Below are positions 46,775-55,980 of a stretch of DNA of 64,000 bases, one piece after another; within the stretch, counting starts at the first letter, position 1, and every line of letters begins with the position of its first letter. The notes below the pieces were generated by a model, which saw only the letters and a program-made list of their open reading frames with translations, made no database searches and was not told where the DNA came from. The DNA lies in NCBI RefSeq assembly GCF_028369055.1, contig NZ_JAQNCZ010000001.1, positions 372,001 to 436,000 on the forward strand, read 5' to 3'. The stretch comes from Cognatishimia sp. SS12 (lineage in GTDB: Bacteria; Pseudomonadota; Alphaproteobacteria; Rhodobacterales; Rhodobacteraceae). A program made the translations under genes and the position numbers.

Positions 46775-49426
46775 CTAGAGGTGGCGCAGAATCACGCTTT
46801 CATGTTTGCGCAGGATGGGGCGCGCTGCAGTAAATACGGCCTCCGGCGCGTGCTCCAGATCCGGGAAAAGCGTGAATATCTCTGTGCGTTGCGCGTCATC
46901 CAGACCTGCCAAGGCCTGCGCACCGGGCTGAAAGCTTTCGCTCCAGATGCCATCAGACAGCACAATTTCATGGCCGTCGCACATGAAATGCACATAGCTG
47001 ATGTCGGTGACATCGGCGCGGGTAATACCGGGCATGCCAATCAGATGTTTTGCCGACACGAGAATTTCTGTCTCGCCAAACAGCAGTTCGGTTTTTGGGT
47101 CCGTGATCAATACGCGATGGTTGGGGCTGACGCACATGTCGCGACTGGGCAGCGCATTGCCCAAAGCCCCGCGCGCGATTTTGACCGGCTGTAGATAGCT
47201 GTGTTGCGCCAGTTCCCGTGCGGACAAAACACGGTGGCCGAGCCATCGGATGGGCTGCATGCCATGGTCGCGGGTTTTCACAAGGTCGCCGATCATAAGA
47301 TCTTCGACCAAGATATCGCCACGTGCCGTGTTGATCCTGGTGCCCGGCGTGAAGCAAGGCACAATCGTTTCTACACCCTCAAATTCGGCGCTGCCGGTGA
47401 CGGCACCATGCGCGTCAAGGAATTCGATCATGCCGGATTCGCTGTCATATTCATTATAGACCACGCGGTAATCGCCCGCGCCCGACAGGTTGATCACATC
47501 GTTGTCGCCGTCAGACTCGCCGCCCCAGATCGTGTCGCCATCGGTGATGTCGCGGAAGGTGTCGCTGCCGTCGCCGCCATTCAGCAGATCGGCGGCATCG
47601 CCACCATAGAACACGTCATCTCCTTCGTCGCCTTGCAGCTCGTCCGCGCCGCTGCCGCCATAAAGCGTGTCATTGCCAAGGCGCGCGTAGATCGAGTCGT
47701 TGCCCGCGCCGCCTTCGATGATGTCATCGCCTTCGCCTGCGAAAACCCGGTCATCGCCGCCGAGGGCGCGGATGTGGTCGTCATCGCCGCTCATGCCGGG
47801 CAGGGTGGCGTCGTCGCCGTCAATCACGTCGCCGTCGGTGTCTGCCTCATTGATGTTCAGCGTATCGTCGCCTTCGGTGCCGGTGACATAGCCATCCGGT
47901 GCCGCTGGGATGCCCATTGCCTCCAGAACGGCGGCGTCCGAAACATCGGCTGCGCTGACGCCGACGAGTGTCAGGGCCGCGCCGCTGGGGAAAGTCAGCA
48001 CCGCGTTGCCATCACTGTCAGCGGAAACGCTGACATTCTTGGTGGTGATCGGAAGCTCCTCATCATGCCAGATCAAGGCGCTCACATCCAGCAAGTCGCC
48101 GGCGGTATAGCTGCCGTCGCTGTTTTCGCTGGGCAAGGTAAAGCCGGTCACGCTGTCCTGGCCTGAGCCATCAGACAGCAAAATCGTATCCTGACCAGCG
48201 GACAATACGATATGTTCGATATCGAAAAAGGTGGTTGTGTCGGTCCCGTCTGTAAAACTGCCGCGGCCAGGGGTGCTGTCGGTCAGATCAAGTGTGACGC
48301 CTGTGGTGACAGCGGACATGTCGATGGTGTCGCCATCCACCTCATCAATGTCCTCGCCTTCGATGGTGTCATTGCCAAAGCCATCTTCAATCACAAAGAC
48401 GTCGTCGTTATAACCGCCCCAAAGGAAATCATCGCCCTCGCCGGTGCCGCCCGAATAGATGGTGTCATTGCCGATACTGCCGCGCAGATAGTCATTGCCG
48501 GTGCCGCCGTGCAGTTCATCATCGCCGATATGCCCATTGATGCTATCGTCGCCGCTGCCGCCAAAGACGGTGTCATTGCCTTCGTTGGTTTCAATTGTGT
48601 CGCTGCCTGCGCCACCAAAAAACAGGTTGTCGCCCGCGCCGCCCAGCAGGTAATCATCCCCGTCGCCGCCATCCAGCGTGTCGTTGCCTTCCTCGCCAAT
48701 CAAGACGTCGTTGCCATCTTCGCCCAGGATCACGTCGTCGCCATCCCCAGCGTAAACCGTGTCATTGCCGTCCCCTGCATGGATGACATCATCGCCATCG
48801 GTGACGCGGTCGCCCTCGGGGTCATCCACATAGGTTTCGTCAATCAGATCAGCGGCGGCCGTGCCCTCAACGATTCCGACCGAAGCGTTGACAAAGCTGA
48901 TGTTGCCCACGCCGATATCGCCGGTCTGCGCCGCGTCTTCGCCGTTTTCAAAAATGATCTCGAGCGAAGTGATCGGCCCGATGATCGATACGCTGACGGT
49001 GTCTTCGGCCCCTCCGGTATTGGTGGCGCTGTCTGCCATGCCAAAAGCGTCCAGAATGCCATCGCTGGCGCTGTGGGTGGTGTGCAGATCCGAATAGGAC
49101 ACCGGAAAGATGTTGCCAGCAGCGTCGGTGGCCAGAATGGTGACGCGCTCATCCCAATCCGTGCCGTTCTGGTCGACATCAAAGAGTTCAAATTTCACAT
49201 TCTCGACCGGACCGTCAAACTCAATCGTGGTGGTCACAGCATCGGACAACCCGCTGACCCAGAGCGTTTCAGCAGCGGGGCTGCCGCGGCTTTCAATAGC
49301 GCCGGTCTGCCCATCGCCATTGGTGGAGGTTGTGATGGTCACATCCATCGCCGCCTCGCCGCTGCCGACGGTGGAGGATCCGTTGGTGCCGGTGTCGGCC
49401 CAGTTCAAGATCTTTGCGCTTGGCAT
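46775..49426 (-). CDS. Large RTX-repeat calcium-binding protein with C-terminal Hint domain
   Basis: The 883-residue acidic protein has an N-terminal beta-rich domain (residues 1-190), a first block of GGxGxDxLx nonapeptide repeats (about 205-350), a middle region, a second repeat block (about 560-660) and a Hint domain from Cys691 (PCFTPGTRI, MIGDLVKTRDHGMQPIRWLGH, SPNHRVLI). It has no Sec signal, as expected for export by a type I secretion system; no such system is in the window. Calcium would fold the repeats outside the cell, and the Hint domain could self-cleave. Role may be surface or adhesive. Confidence 0.93.
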   Translation of the reverse strand: MPSAKILNWADTGTNGSSTVGSGEAAMDVTITTSTNGDGQTGAIESRGSPAAETLWVSGLSDAVTTTIEFDGPVENVKFELFDVDQNGTDWDERVTILATDAAGNIFPVSYSDLHTTHSASDGILDAFGMADSATNTGGAEDTVSVSIIGPITSLEIIFENGEDAAQTGDIGVGNISFVNASVGIVEGTAAADLIDETYVDDPEGDRVTDGDDVIHAGDGNDTVYAGDGDDVILGEDGNDVLIGEEGNDTLDGGDGDDYLLGGAGDNLFFGGAGSDTIETNEGNDTVFGGSGDDSINGHIGDDELHGGTGNDYLRGSIGNDTIYSGGTGEGDDFLWGGYNDDVFVIEDGFGNDTIEGEDIDEVDGDTIDMSAVTTGVTLDLTDSTPGRGSFTDGTDTTTFFDIEHIVLSAGQDTILLSDGSGQDSVTGFTLPSENSDGSYTAGDLLDVSALIWHDEELPITTKNVSVSADSDGNAVLTFPSGAALTLVGVSAADVSDAAVLEAMGIPAAPDGYVTGTEGDDTLNINEADTDGDVIDGDDATLPGMSGDDDHIRALGGDDRVFAGEGDDIIEGGAGNDSIYARLGNDTLYGGSGADELQGDEGDDVFYGGDAADLLNGGDGSDTFRDITDGDTIWGGESDGDNDVINLSGAGDYRVVYNEYDSESGMIEFLDAHGAVTGSAEFEGVETIVPCFTPGTRINTARGDILVEDLMIGDLVKTRDHGMQPIRWLGHRVLSARELAQHSYLQPVKIARGALGNALPSRDMCVSPNHRVLITDPKTELLFGETEILVSAKHLIGMPGITRADVTDISYVHFMCDGHEIVLSDGIWSESFQPGAQALAGLDDAQRTEIFTLFPDLEHAPEAVFTAARPILRKHESVILRHL

Positions 49427-49685
49427 AGTCTGCTCCGTCTCAATGCTCGTTTTGCGCGCGCGATGTGCGCGTGCTTATTAATTTGACTAGGATGTGACCG
49501 GGCAATGCGGTCGTACTGTGATGGAAATTGGGCAAATTTCGTGCGGATTTTATTAATTCTGACGGAAATGGGCCATTCCCTTGGCGATGTCAAATATTGC
49601 CTGAATTCATCAGGTTTTAGTCAAATTGCCGCCGTTTTTGCCTTCTACTCCGAGGGCATTGCCAGGCCCGCAGAAGCAGGCCAAA

Positions 49686-50492
49686 ATGATAAAACGGATT
49701 AAGCGAATGCGCGTTCGGATTGTGAATCGACGTCTTGCAGAGCAGGCCGTCCTCCCCAGTTTCGGGGATAATATTTTTGCGCAGGTTCAAGAGCGTTGCG
49801 GTGTGCAGGCCGTTGTTCCCGCACCTGCGGAGGGCCGCGCAGCCAACGTCCTGCGCCCAGCCGGATTTCAATGCACCGGCATTGACCGCATCACCCAAGC
49901 CACCCCTGCCGATCAGCGCGGCGTCAGCTGCCTTGCGGCGACCGCCACGGTCGTGACAAGCGCCGGTCTACGCGCCCTGCATGATCTGCGCGCCGGGGAT
50001 CTGGTTCTGACACGGGACAACGGATTTCAACCCCTGCTTTGGATCGGCCATGTCGCGGGTGACAAAGCGGTGCCAATGGCGATTGAAATCGCCGCAGATG
50101 CCATCGACGAAGGCATCCCGAGCGAGCCGCTGATTGTCTCGGCCCGGCAGCGCATTCTGCTGTCTTGTCCAGAAATTGCTGCGCAATTTGGCACCACTGA
50201 GGTGCTCGCCCGTGCGGTTGACCTCTTGCACCTTGAGGGTGTGAGTGAAGTGGCGGCCCCGGACAGTTTCTTTGCGCTGTTCTTTGCGCGCCATGAGGTG
50301 CTGCGCGTCAATGACGCCTGGCTGGACACTTTGCAGCCGGATGCGGAGAATATGCGGTGCTTCAGTTCATCTCAGCGCGATGCCATCACAGCCTTGTGCC
50401 CGCGTCTGAACGCGCTGCCGCTGGAGCGAAGCTATCCGGCGGCGCGTCCCAGCCTGCGGCGCGCCTTTGCTCGTCAGTTCCAGCGCAGCTGA
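49686..50492 (+). CDS. Hint-domain protein with degenerate motif
   Basis: The 268-residue product has a basic N-terminus and a Hint-like domain from Cys82 (SCLAATATVVTSAG, DLRAGDLVLTRDNGFQPLLWIGH, VSARQRILLS). The usual GT after the Cys region is replaced by TA and the second His-containing block reads RQRILLS instead of NHRVLI, so the catalytic His is probably lost. It is divergent from the RTX-Hint gene, 259 bases apart. I chose the ATG at 49686; 49707 is possible. It may be an inactive binding partner. Confidence 0.78.
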   Translation: MIKRIKRMRVRIVNRRLAEQAVLPSFGDNIFAQVQERCGVQAVVPAPAEGRAANVLRPAGFQCTGIDRITQATPADQRGVSCLAATATVVTSAGLRALHDLRAGDLVLTRDNGFQPLLWIGHVAGDKAVPMAIEIAADAIDEGIPSEPLIVSARQRILLSCPEIAAQFGTTEVLARAVDLLHLEGVSEVAAPDSFFALFFARHEVLRVNDAWLDTLQPDAENMRCFSSSQRDAITALCPRLNALPLERSYPAARPSLRRAFARQFQRS

Positions 50493-50495
50493 GAT

Positions 50496-51821
50496 TCAGC
50501 GCTGCTCCTCGTCGATGCGCGAAGGCTTTTCAAGCGGGCGCATCTTGAGTTTGGTGATGCGGTTGTCCGTGCGTTCCAGAATTTCAAACCGGAACCCATG
50601 AAAGGCAAAAACCTGTCCGGCGGACGGGATGGTCTGCGCCTCATGAATCACCAGCCCCGCGATGGTATTTGCCTCATCATCCGGCAGGTTCCAGTCACTG
50701 GCGCGATTGAGGTCGCGGATGGTCATCGCACCGTCGATCAGGAAATGCCCGTCGTCTGATTTACGGATCGGGTGTTCATCATCTGGGTCAAACTCATCGG
50801 TGATTTCCCCCACGATTTCTTCCAGAATGTCTTCGAGCGTGATCAGCCCGCGCAGCGCGCCATATTCATCCACCACCAGGGCAAAGTGGCTGCGGCGCTT
50901 CAGGAACTGGCGCATTTGATCATCCAGCGATGACGTATCTGGCACAAAATAGGGTTTTTTGGCCACGAGGCTGAGATCAAAGCTGGTGAGGTCGCCGGCG
51001 GTGGATTGTCCGGCGGTCAGACGCCCATGCATCGCGCGCAAGAGGTCTTTGGCATGGACAACGCCGACGATATTTTCGGGGTCGTCTTTGTAAACGGGCA
51101 GGCGGGTGTAATTGCTTTCCAGACATTGCGCCAGAATATCAGCCGGGGCGTCATCGGCGTTGATCATCTCGATGCCCGAGCGGTGCAGCATGATCTCTTC
51201 GACGGTGCGCTCGGCCAGGTCAAGCGCGCCCAGAATGCGGTCACGGTCTTCCTTTTCCACGATGCCTTCGCTGTGGCCCAGCTGGATCGCGCCGGCAATC
51301 TCTTCGCGCACAGCAAGAATATGGCTGTCCGGGTCCGTGCGCACGCCAAAGACACGCAGCACCAGCCGGACCAGCAGGCGCACGGCTGAGACGACAGGCG
51401 CAAAGACTGTGACCACCACACGGATCACCCCGGCCACGCGCGACGCGGCGGTTTCCGGTTCGGTGATGGCATAGGTTTTGGGCAGCACCTCGGCAAAGAT
51501 CAGCACCAAGAGCGTCATGACCAAAGTGGCCAGCGCAACGCCGCTTTCGCCAAAAACGCGCGTGAACAGCGCGGTGGCCAGCGAGGTCGCCAGAATGTTC
51601 ACCAGGTTGTTGCCCAGCAAAACCGAGCCGATCAGGCGTTCGCTGTCTTCGGTCACATCCAGCGCGCGCTGCGCCCCGGTGTTGCCCTTGTCCGCCTGGC
51701 TGCGCAGCTTGCCCCGGCTTGCCGCCGTCAGTGCGGTTTCGCTTCCGGAAAAAAACGCGGACAGTGCCAATAGAACAGCAATGGCCCCAGCCGTGACCCA
51801 AAAGGCGCTATCCAATCCCAT
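50496..51821 (-). CDS. CNNM/CorC-type hemolysin family protein (DUF21-CBS-CorC)
   Basis: The 441-residue product has an N-terminal membrane domain (DUF21) with FFSGSETALTAASRGKLRS near residue 20, two CBS domains (about residues 205-330, MLHRSGIEMINADD and LVVDEYGALRGLITLEDILEEIVG) and a C-terminal CorC_HlyC domain. Family members transport or sense magnesium and cobalt. I chose MGLDSAFWVTAG at 51821 after a GAGGG site; the open frame extends upstream. It is divergent from a metallophosphoesterase gene. Confidence 0.93.
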   Translation of the reverse strand: MGLDSAFWVTAGAIAVLLALSAFFSGSETALTAASRGKLRSQADKGNTGAQRALDVTEDSERLIGSVLLGNNLVNILATSLATALFTRVFGESGVALATLVMTLLVLIFAEVLPKTYAITEPETAASRVAGVIRVVVTVFAPVVSAVRLLVRLVLRVFGVRTDPDSHILAVREEIAGAIQLGHSEGIVEKEDRDRILGALDLAERTVEEIMLHRSGIEMINADDAPADILAQCLESNYTRLPVYKDDPENIVGVVHAKDLLRAMHGRLTAGQSTAGDLTSFDLSLVAKKPYFVPDTSSLDDQMRQFLKRRSHFALVVDEYGALRGLITLEDILEEIVGEITDEFDPDDEHPIRKSDDGHFLIDGAMTIRDLNRASDWNLPDDEANTIAGLVIHEAQTIPSAGQVFAFHGFRFEILERTDNRITKLKMRPLEKPSRIDEEQR

Positions 51822-51915
51822 AGATGTGATTTCCCTCGGTGAAAAAATCCACTTAACTGATGACGTTATGGGGCGCAGCGCGCGCGCGTACAAGGGTGCC
51901 AGCAAAGGATAGTGT

Positions 51916-52722
51916 ATGAAAACAGTGGATCTGGGTGTTTTGGATGGTCCGCTGTTGCTGTTTGGTGGGCCTTATTCCAACCTTCAGGCGACCAAGGCGC
52001 TGCTGAGTGTCGCGCAAGAGCGCGGTATTGCCCCCACGCAGATGATCTGCACCGGCGATCTGGTGGCCTATTGCGCGGATGGGGCCGCGACTGTCGCGCT
52101 GCTGCGCGATCACGGCTGCGCCATATTGGCGGGCAATTGCGAAAAGCAGCTTGCCGCAGGCGCGCTGGATTGCGGCTGCGGGTTTGACAGCGGCACCACC
52201 TGTGATCTGCTCTCAGCGGGCTGGTACGCCCATGCCAATGACACCATTGACGCGGGCCAGCGAGACTGGATGGCAGACCTGCCGGATCTGATCACCTTCT
52301 CGCACGCCGGGCGACGCTATGCGGTGGTGCATGGCGGGGCCACCGATATCAGCCGCTTTGTCTGGCCAACGTCACCTGACGCCGTCTTTGCCGAAGAGTT
52401 CGCCGCAATAACGCAGCATGTCGGCGCGGTGGATGCCGTGATTGCCGGGCATTCAGGCCTGGCGTTTGAGCGCGTGAGCTCAAAGGGGCTTTGGCTCAAT
52501 GCCGGGGCAATTGGCATGCCCGCAAACAATGGTGACACCGCAACCCGGTACATGCTGTTGCAGGGCGGGCAGGTCGAGATTTGCGCCCTGAAATATGACT
52601 ATGACGCCGCCGCCCGCGCAATGGAGGCAGCGGGCCTGCGCCAAGGCTATCACAGCGCGCTGCGCACAGGCTATTGGCCCTCAGAAGAGGTCTTGCCACT
52701 GGACCTGCGCCGCGCCGGATAA
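51916..52722 (+). CDS. Metallophosphoesterase-like protein lacking motif I
   Basis: The 268-residue product has the calcineurin-like fold order with CTGDLVAYCAD (motif II) near residue 45, VVHGG (motif IV) near residue 138 and AGHSGL (motif V) near residue 175. The first metal motif DxH is replaced by GPY (FGGPYSN for the usual DIHGN) and the GNHE motif reads GNCE. With three ligands changed it may bind metal differently or be inactive as a phosphatase. Relatives include ApaH-type and YfcE-type enzymes. Confidence 0.82.
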   Translation: MKTVDLGVLDGPLLLFGGPYSNLQATKALLSVAQERGIAPTQMICTGDLVAYCADGAATVALLRDHGCAILAGNCEKQLAAGALDCGCGFDSGTTCDLLSAGWYAHANDTIDAGQRDWMADLPDLITFSHAGRRYAVVHGGATDISRFVWPTSPDAVFAEEFAAITQHVGAVDAVIAGHSGLAFERVSSKGLWLNAGAIGMPANNGDTATRYMLLQGGQVEICALKYDYDAAARAMEAAGLRQGYHSALRTGYWPSEEVLPLDLRRAG

Positions 52723-52726
52723 GCGC

Positions 52727-53656
52727 CTAGCCGTCTTTGGCCAAAGGGTGGTTTTCCAGCACCAGCTCTTTCAGCCGTTCGTCAAGAACATGGGTATAAA
52801 TCTCGGTCGTGGCGACATCGGCATGGCCCAGCAGCGTCTGGATCGACCGCAGGTCCGCCCCATTGGCCAACAGATGGGTCGCAAAGGCATGACGCAGAGT
52901 ATGCGGGGTGACTTTGTCCGGGTTGACCCCGCCGGTCACGGCAAATTCCTTGATCAGTGCATAAAACCTGTGGCGGGTCAGATGGCCCAGCTTGCCCCGG
53001 CTTGGAAAAAGATAGCGCGAGGCAGGTTTGCCATCTTGCTGGCGCGCCTCTTCCAGCGTGTCACGCGCCACCAGCCAACTCGCCAGCGCATTGCGCGCTG
53101 CCGGTGACAACGGCACCATACGTTCTTTGCCGCCTTTCCCGCGGATCAGCAGCATACGCGGATCACCACGCGCGGCGCTTACGGGCAGGGAGACCAATTC
53201 AGACACCCGCATGCCGGTGGCGTATAGCACCTCCATCAGGCAGATATTGCGCTGCCGGTCATGGGCGTTGCGGCCTGATGCACGCGCGGCCTCGATCAGC
53301 TTGTCGACCTCGATGACTTCAAGCGTCTTGGGCAAGCGTTTGTCTTGCCCGGGCCCTTTGATCTGAATGGCTGGATTTGTCTCCATCCAGCCCTCTTCAA
53401 AAGCAAAGCGATAGAGCTGTTTGATCGCCGATAGCCGCCGCGCGCGGGTAGATTTTGCCAGCCCCTGCGCATCGCAATGCACCAGATATTTTTCGACAGC
53501 GTCACGGCTGACCTCATTGAGGCCAATGTTCTGCGCTGCAAGCCAACCGGAAAAATCCTTCAGATCACGCGCATAGGCCATCTGCGTGTTTGTCGAGGCC
53601 CCCAGTTCGGCGGCCTGTGCTTCCAGAAAAGTTGAAATCCAATTAAAATTACTCAT
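52727..53656 (-). CDS. xerD: Site-specific tyrosine recombinase XerD
   Basis: XerD resolves chromosome dimers at dif with XerC and FtsK. The 309-residue product has the N-terminal SAM-like core-binding domain and all catalytic residues: Arg150, Lys174, His252, Arg255, His278 and Tyr287 (ATGMRVSEL, PHTLRHAF, LLGHADVATTEIYTHV). It is a housekeeping recombinase with no mobile element nearby. Its ATG overlaps the stop of the upstream 503-codon gene (TAATG). Confidence 0.95.
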   Translation of the reverse strand: MSNFNWISTFLEAQAAELGASTNTQMAYARDLKDFSGWLAAQNIGLNEVSRDAVEKYLVHCDAQGLAKSTRARRLSAIKQLYRFAFEEGWMETNPAIQIKGPGQDKRLPKTLEVIEVDKLIEAARASGRNAHDRQRNICLMEVLYATGMRVSELVSLPVSAARGDPRMLLIRGKGGKERMVPLSPAARNALASWLVARDTLEEARQQDGKPASRYLFPSRGKLGHLTRHRFYALIKEFAVTGGVNPDKVTPHTLRHAFATHLLANGADLRSIQTLLGHADVATTEIYTHVLDERLKELVLENHPLAKDG

Positions 53657-55167
53657 TAAAATCCTCGCTCTAGCAGCAGAACTTGAAGCGCTGCCTGCCG
53701 TGCGGTGTCTTCCAGCCCAATGGCGCGAAATGTCGCCAGGGCATGCGTCAAAGCAGGCAGATCGCCTGCGGCTCCTTTTGAGAATAGCGTCATCGTCTGT
53801 AAAATCACTTCGCCCAGTTGTCCCCGCGCCAAGTGATTTGACAGAGTTTGCGGCACACCCGCCCCGTGAAACGCATCGGAAACGGCTTGTTTCAAGCCGG
53901 TGTCGGCGCGTCGCGGCGGGGTTCCGGTGGCAAGCCCTGCGAAATAGTCTTTTGGCCCTCGTTGGCCCACGGTTTCATAGTTGGGGGAGAGAAGCAATAT
54001 TTCTCTCGCCAGAGTTGCAGGATTACCGCTGAGTGCGATCTTTTCCAGCGCAGGGCCGTAAAACCGGGCAAAGCTCACCTCTAGGCGGGCCTGGCGCATG
54101 GCTATCCAAGCGCTTTCCAGGCTTTTGGCGACCGCGCGCGCGTCTTTAGCGGCAATCGCGCGATCAAAGGCCTGTACTGCGGCGACCCGGTCCCAGACGC
54201 CGCCAGAGGCCGCGGGACGCCGATCGGTATAGATGCCAAACAACCGGTTTTCCGGCAGCGCGCCAGAGCGCGCCAGCCGTTCGGCGGCATCAAGCTGCGC
54301 TTTCCACCCGGCATTCGGGCCGATGTCGATATGTGCAAAGGCGCGGGGCAGGGTGGTGGTGGCCAGAGTTTCGCCAATAGCCTCATAAAGGCGGAATTTC
54401 AGTGGATTCGGATCTGTCGGCCTGACAAGCAGCGGCTCACCTTCAAACAGCTCCGGATCGAGAAACCGCAACAGCAGCGCATCTTCTTCCTCGCTGATCA
54501 ATCCCAAGAGTTGGGCTGAATTCAGCGTGAGCGCCGCAGAGGTCCAGTCACCCGCGCGCGCCTGGCAAAATATCCGGCTGGCGTAGTCATCCGTCAGGCG
54601 CGGCGCGGCCAGCAGCGCGGTGCAGGCCTCTTGTTCTTCGCCCAGCAACAGAGAGACATCAAACCAGCGCTGAAACAGGTGGGGCACCGAGGGGTTCGCC
54701 CGCTGCAACAGCGCATGGGCCTGTTCAATCGCGCCCATCGCCATCAGCTGATCGACCCGCGCCAGCAGTAAGGCGTCATTGCCAGCGCTGTTAAAGGGCG
54801 GGTTCGCCTCTGCCAGCAACAGGGTATAGGTCAGCGCCTGAATGGCTGGCAGCGCCTCGGCGGATTGTTCATTGACCAGCTCTGCCAAACGTTCTGCGCG
54901 ACTGGCTTGCCAGAGGTTGGCAGGCAGGCCGGTGACGCTGCTGGGCAGCAGGCCCACCGCATCGCGGCCCGTGTCGTCCAGCGGATCAACTGCCACGTCG
55001 GGCGTGTCCCCATCCTCGGCCACGGGCGGCTCGCCTGTGATGTCTAATGTGACGGTTGGCGTTTGGTTCAGCCAATCAATGGCCGATAATGGCGTATGGG
55101 TCTCTGCGGCCAACTCTGTTGCGAGCAGCCCGGCCGCAACCGCCAGCCAATGGGGCCTAGCTGCCAT
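53656..55167 (-). CDS. Exported helical repeat protein of unknown function
   Basis: The 503-residue product has an N-terminal signal peptide (WLAVAAGLLATELAAE, cleavage near residue 22), then a proline-rich linker and a long helical body with TPR-like or alpha-alpha-hairpin character (AIEQAHALLQRANPSVPHLF). Residues toward the C-terminus are Leu- and Ala-rich. It sits between a small membrane protein gene and xerD, overlapping both, so it is made with XerD. I do not recognise a named domain; it looks conserved in this group. Function unknown. Confidence 0.75.
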   Translation of the reverse strand: MAARPHWLAVAAGLLATELAAETHTPLSAIDWLNQTPTVTLDITGEPPVAEDGDTPDVAVDPLDDTGRDAVGLLPSSVTGLPANLWQASRAERLAELVNEQSAEALPAIQALTYTLLLAEANPPFNSAGNDALLLARVDQLMAMGAIEQAHALLQRANPSVPHLFQRWFDVSLLLGEEQEACTALLAAPRLTDDYASRIFCQARAGDWTSAALTLNSAQLLGLISEEEDALLLRFLDPELFEGEPLLVRPTDPNPLKFRLYEAIGETLATTTLPRAFAHIDIGPNAGWKAQLDAAERLARSGALPENRLFGIYTDRRPAASGGVWDRVAAVQAFDRAIAAKDARAVAKSLESAWIAMRQARLEVSFARFYGPALEKIALSGNPATLAREILLLSPNYETVGQRGPKDYFAGLATGTPPRRADTGLKQAVSDAFHGAGVPQTLSNHLARGQLGEVILQTMTLFSKGAAGDLPALTHALATFRAIGLEDTARQAALQVLLLERGF

Positions 55168-55306
55168 CAAGCGGCACCGTCACGCGCATTTCACGTTGCG
55201 GGGCAGAAAAATCCGCGCCAAAAATCGGGCCGATATAGGCATAGCCAATCAGTCCGATGGCAATCAGAATTATCAAAAAAAACACTGCTCTGAACAGCTT
55301 GCCCAT
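55157..55306 (-). CDS. Small single-span membrane protein (49 residues)
   Basis: A 49-codon frame encodes one N-terminal membrane helix (LFRAVFFLIILIAIGLIGYAY) with a basic first turn and a short polar C-terminal tail. It overlaps the start of the 503-codon gene by 11 bases and continues toward xerD, so it is the first gene of this operon. Codon use and the hydrophobic profile support it as real. It is missed by length-limited gene finders. Confidence 0.7.
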   Translation of the reverse strand: MGKLFRAVFFLIILIAIGLIGYAYIGPIFGADFSAPQREMRVTVPLDGS

Positions 55307-55441
55307 ATGTGTCCCCAATCTCGCCCGTATATTTTTTTCGCATTATAACTGGCCTTTTACGCAAGATCACGTCATTCAGTGCCAAATGGCGGATTTTGGC
55401 CGGGCTGGGGCCTAAAATCCCATATCGGGGCTGATGTTGGC

Positions 55442-55978
55442 ATGAAACTCAAAAAAACTGTTGTCATGGTCGGGATGATGGGGGCCGGTAAGACGGCTGT
55501 CGGACGGGCGCTGGCGGCCAAGCTGGATGTGCCTTTTCTCGATTCGGATGCTGAAATCGTGAAGGCGGCCAATATGGAAATCGCAGAGATTTTCGCGCGC
55601 GACGGCGAGGCGTTTTTTCGTCAGAAAGAAACGCAGGTCATTGACCGGCTGCTGGAAGAAGAGCGCGGCATTCTATCCACCGGGGGCGGGGCCTTTCTGT
55701 CTGATGTCAATCGGGCGATGATTGCCGAAAAAGGGGTGGCCGTCTGGCTGGACGCGGATCTGGAGCTGCTCTGGCAGCGCGTGCGCCACAAGGACACGCG
55801 CCCGCTGTTGCGGACCGCCGACCCCAAAGCCACGCTGACCGATATTTATGAGGCGCGTGTGCCGGTCTATGCCAAGGCCGATCTGTCGGTGAAGTCGCAT
55901 GCTTCTTATTCGATCGAAGATATGGCGGATCGTGTGCTTGCCGCGCTGCTGACCCGCCCGGATGTACTGGAGAGATAA
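55442..55978 (+). CDS. aroK: Shikimate kinase
   Basis: The 178-residue enzyme phosphorylates shikimate in aromatic amino acid synthesis. It has the P-loop GMMGAGKTAVG, the shikimate-binding Asp in FLDSDAEI, the FFRQKE region and STGGGAF. I chose MKLKKTVVMVG at 55442. It lies two bases before aroB, the usual alphaproteobacterial pair. Confidence 0.95.
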   Translation: MKLKKTVVMVGMMGAGKTAVGRALAAKLDVPFLDSDAEIVKAANMEIAEIFARDGEAFFRQKETQVIDRLLEEERGILSTGGGAFLSDVNRAMIAEKGVAVWLDADLELLWQRVRHKDTRPLLRTADPKATLTDIYEARVPVYAKADLSVKSHASYSIEDMADRVLAALLTRPDVLER

Positions 55979-55980
55979 CC

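Noticed and set aside
48400..48790. Regular short repeats that could suggest a CRISPR array
   Set aside because: The periodicity is that of nonapeptide RTX codons, about 27 bases, with no constant repeat and no unique spacers.
47201..49486. Long plus-strand frames (321 and 424 codons) opposite the RTX-Hint gene
   Set aside because: They mirror the acidic repeat codons and give a repetitive Ala/Val/Ile-rich product. The RTX repeats on the minus strand are unmistakable.
52727..53656. Tyrosine recombinase as the integrase of a mobile island
   Set aside because: The sequence is a canonical XerD, it is in a housekeeping operon, and no attachment-site repeats were seen beside the tRNA-Leu gene or the recombinase.
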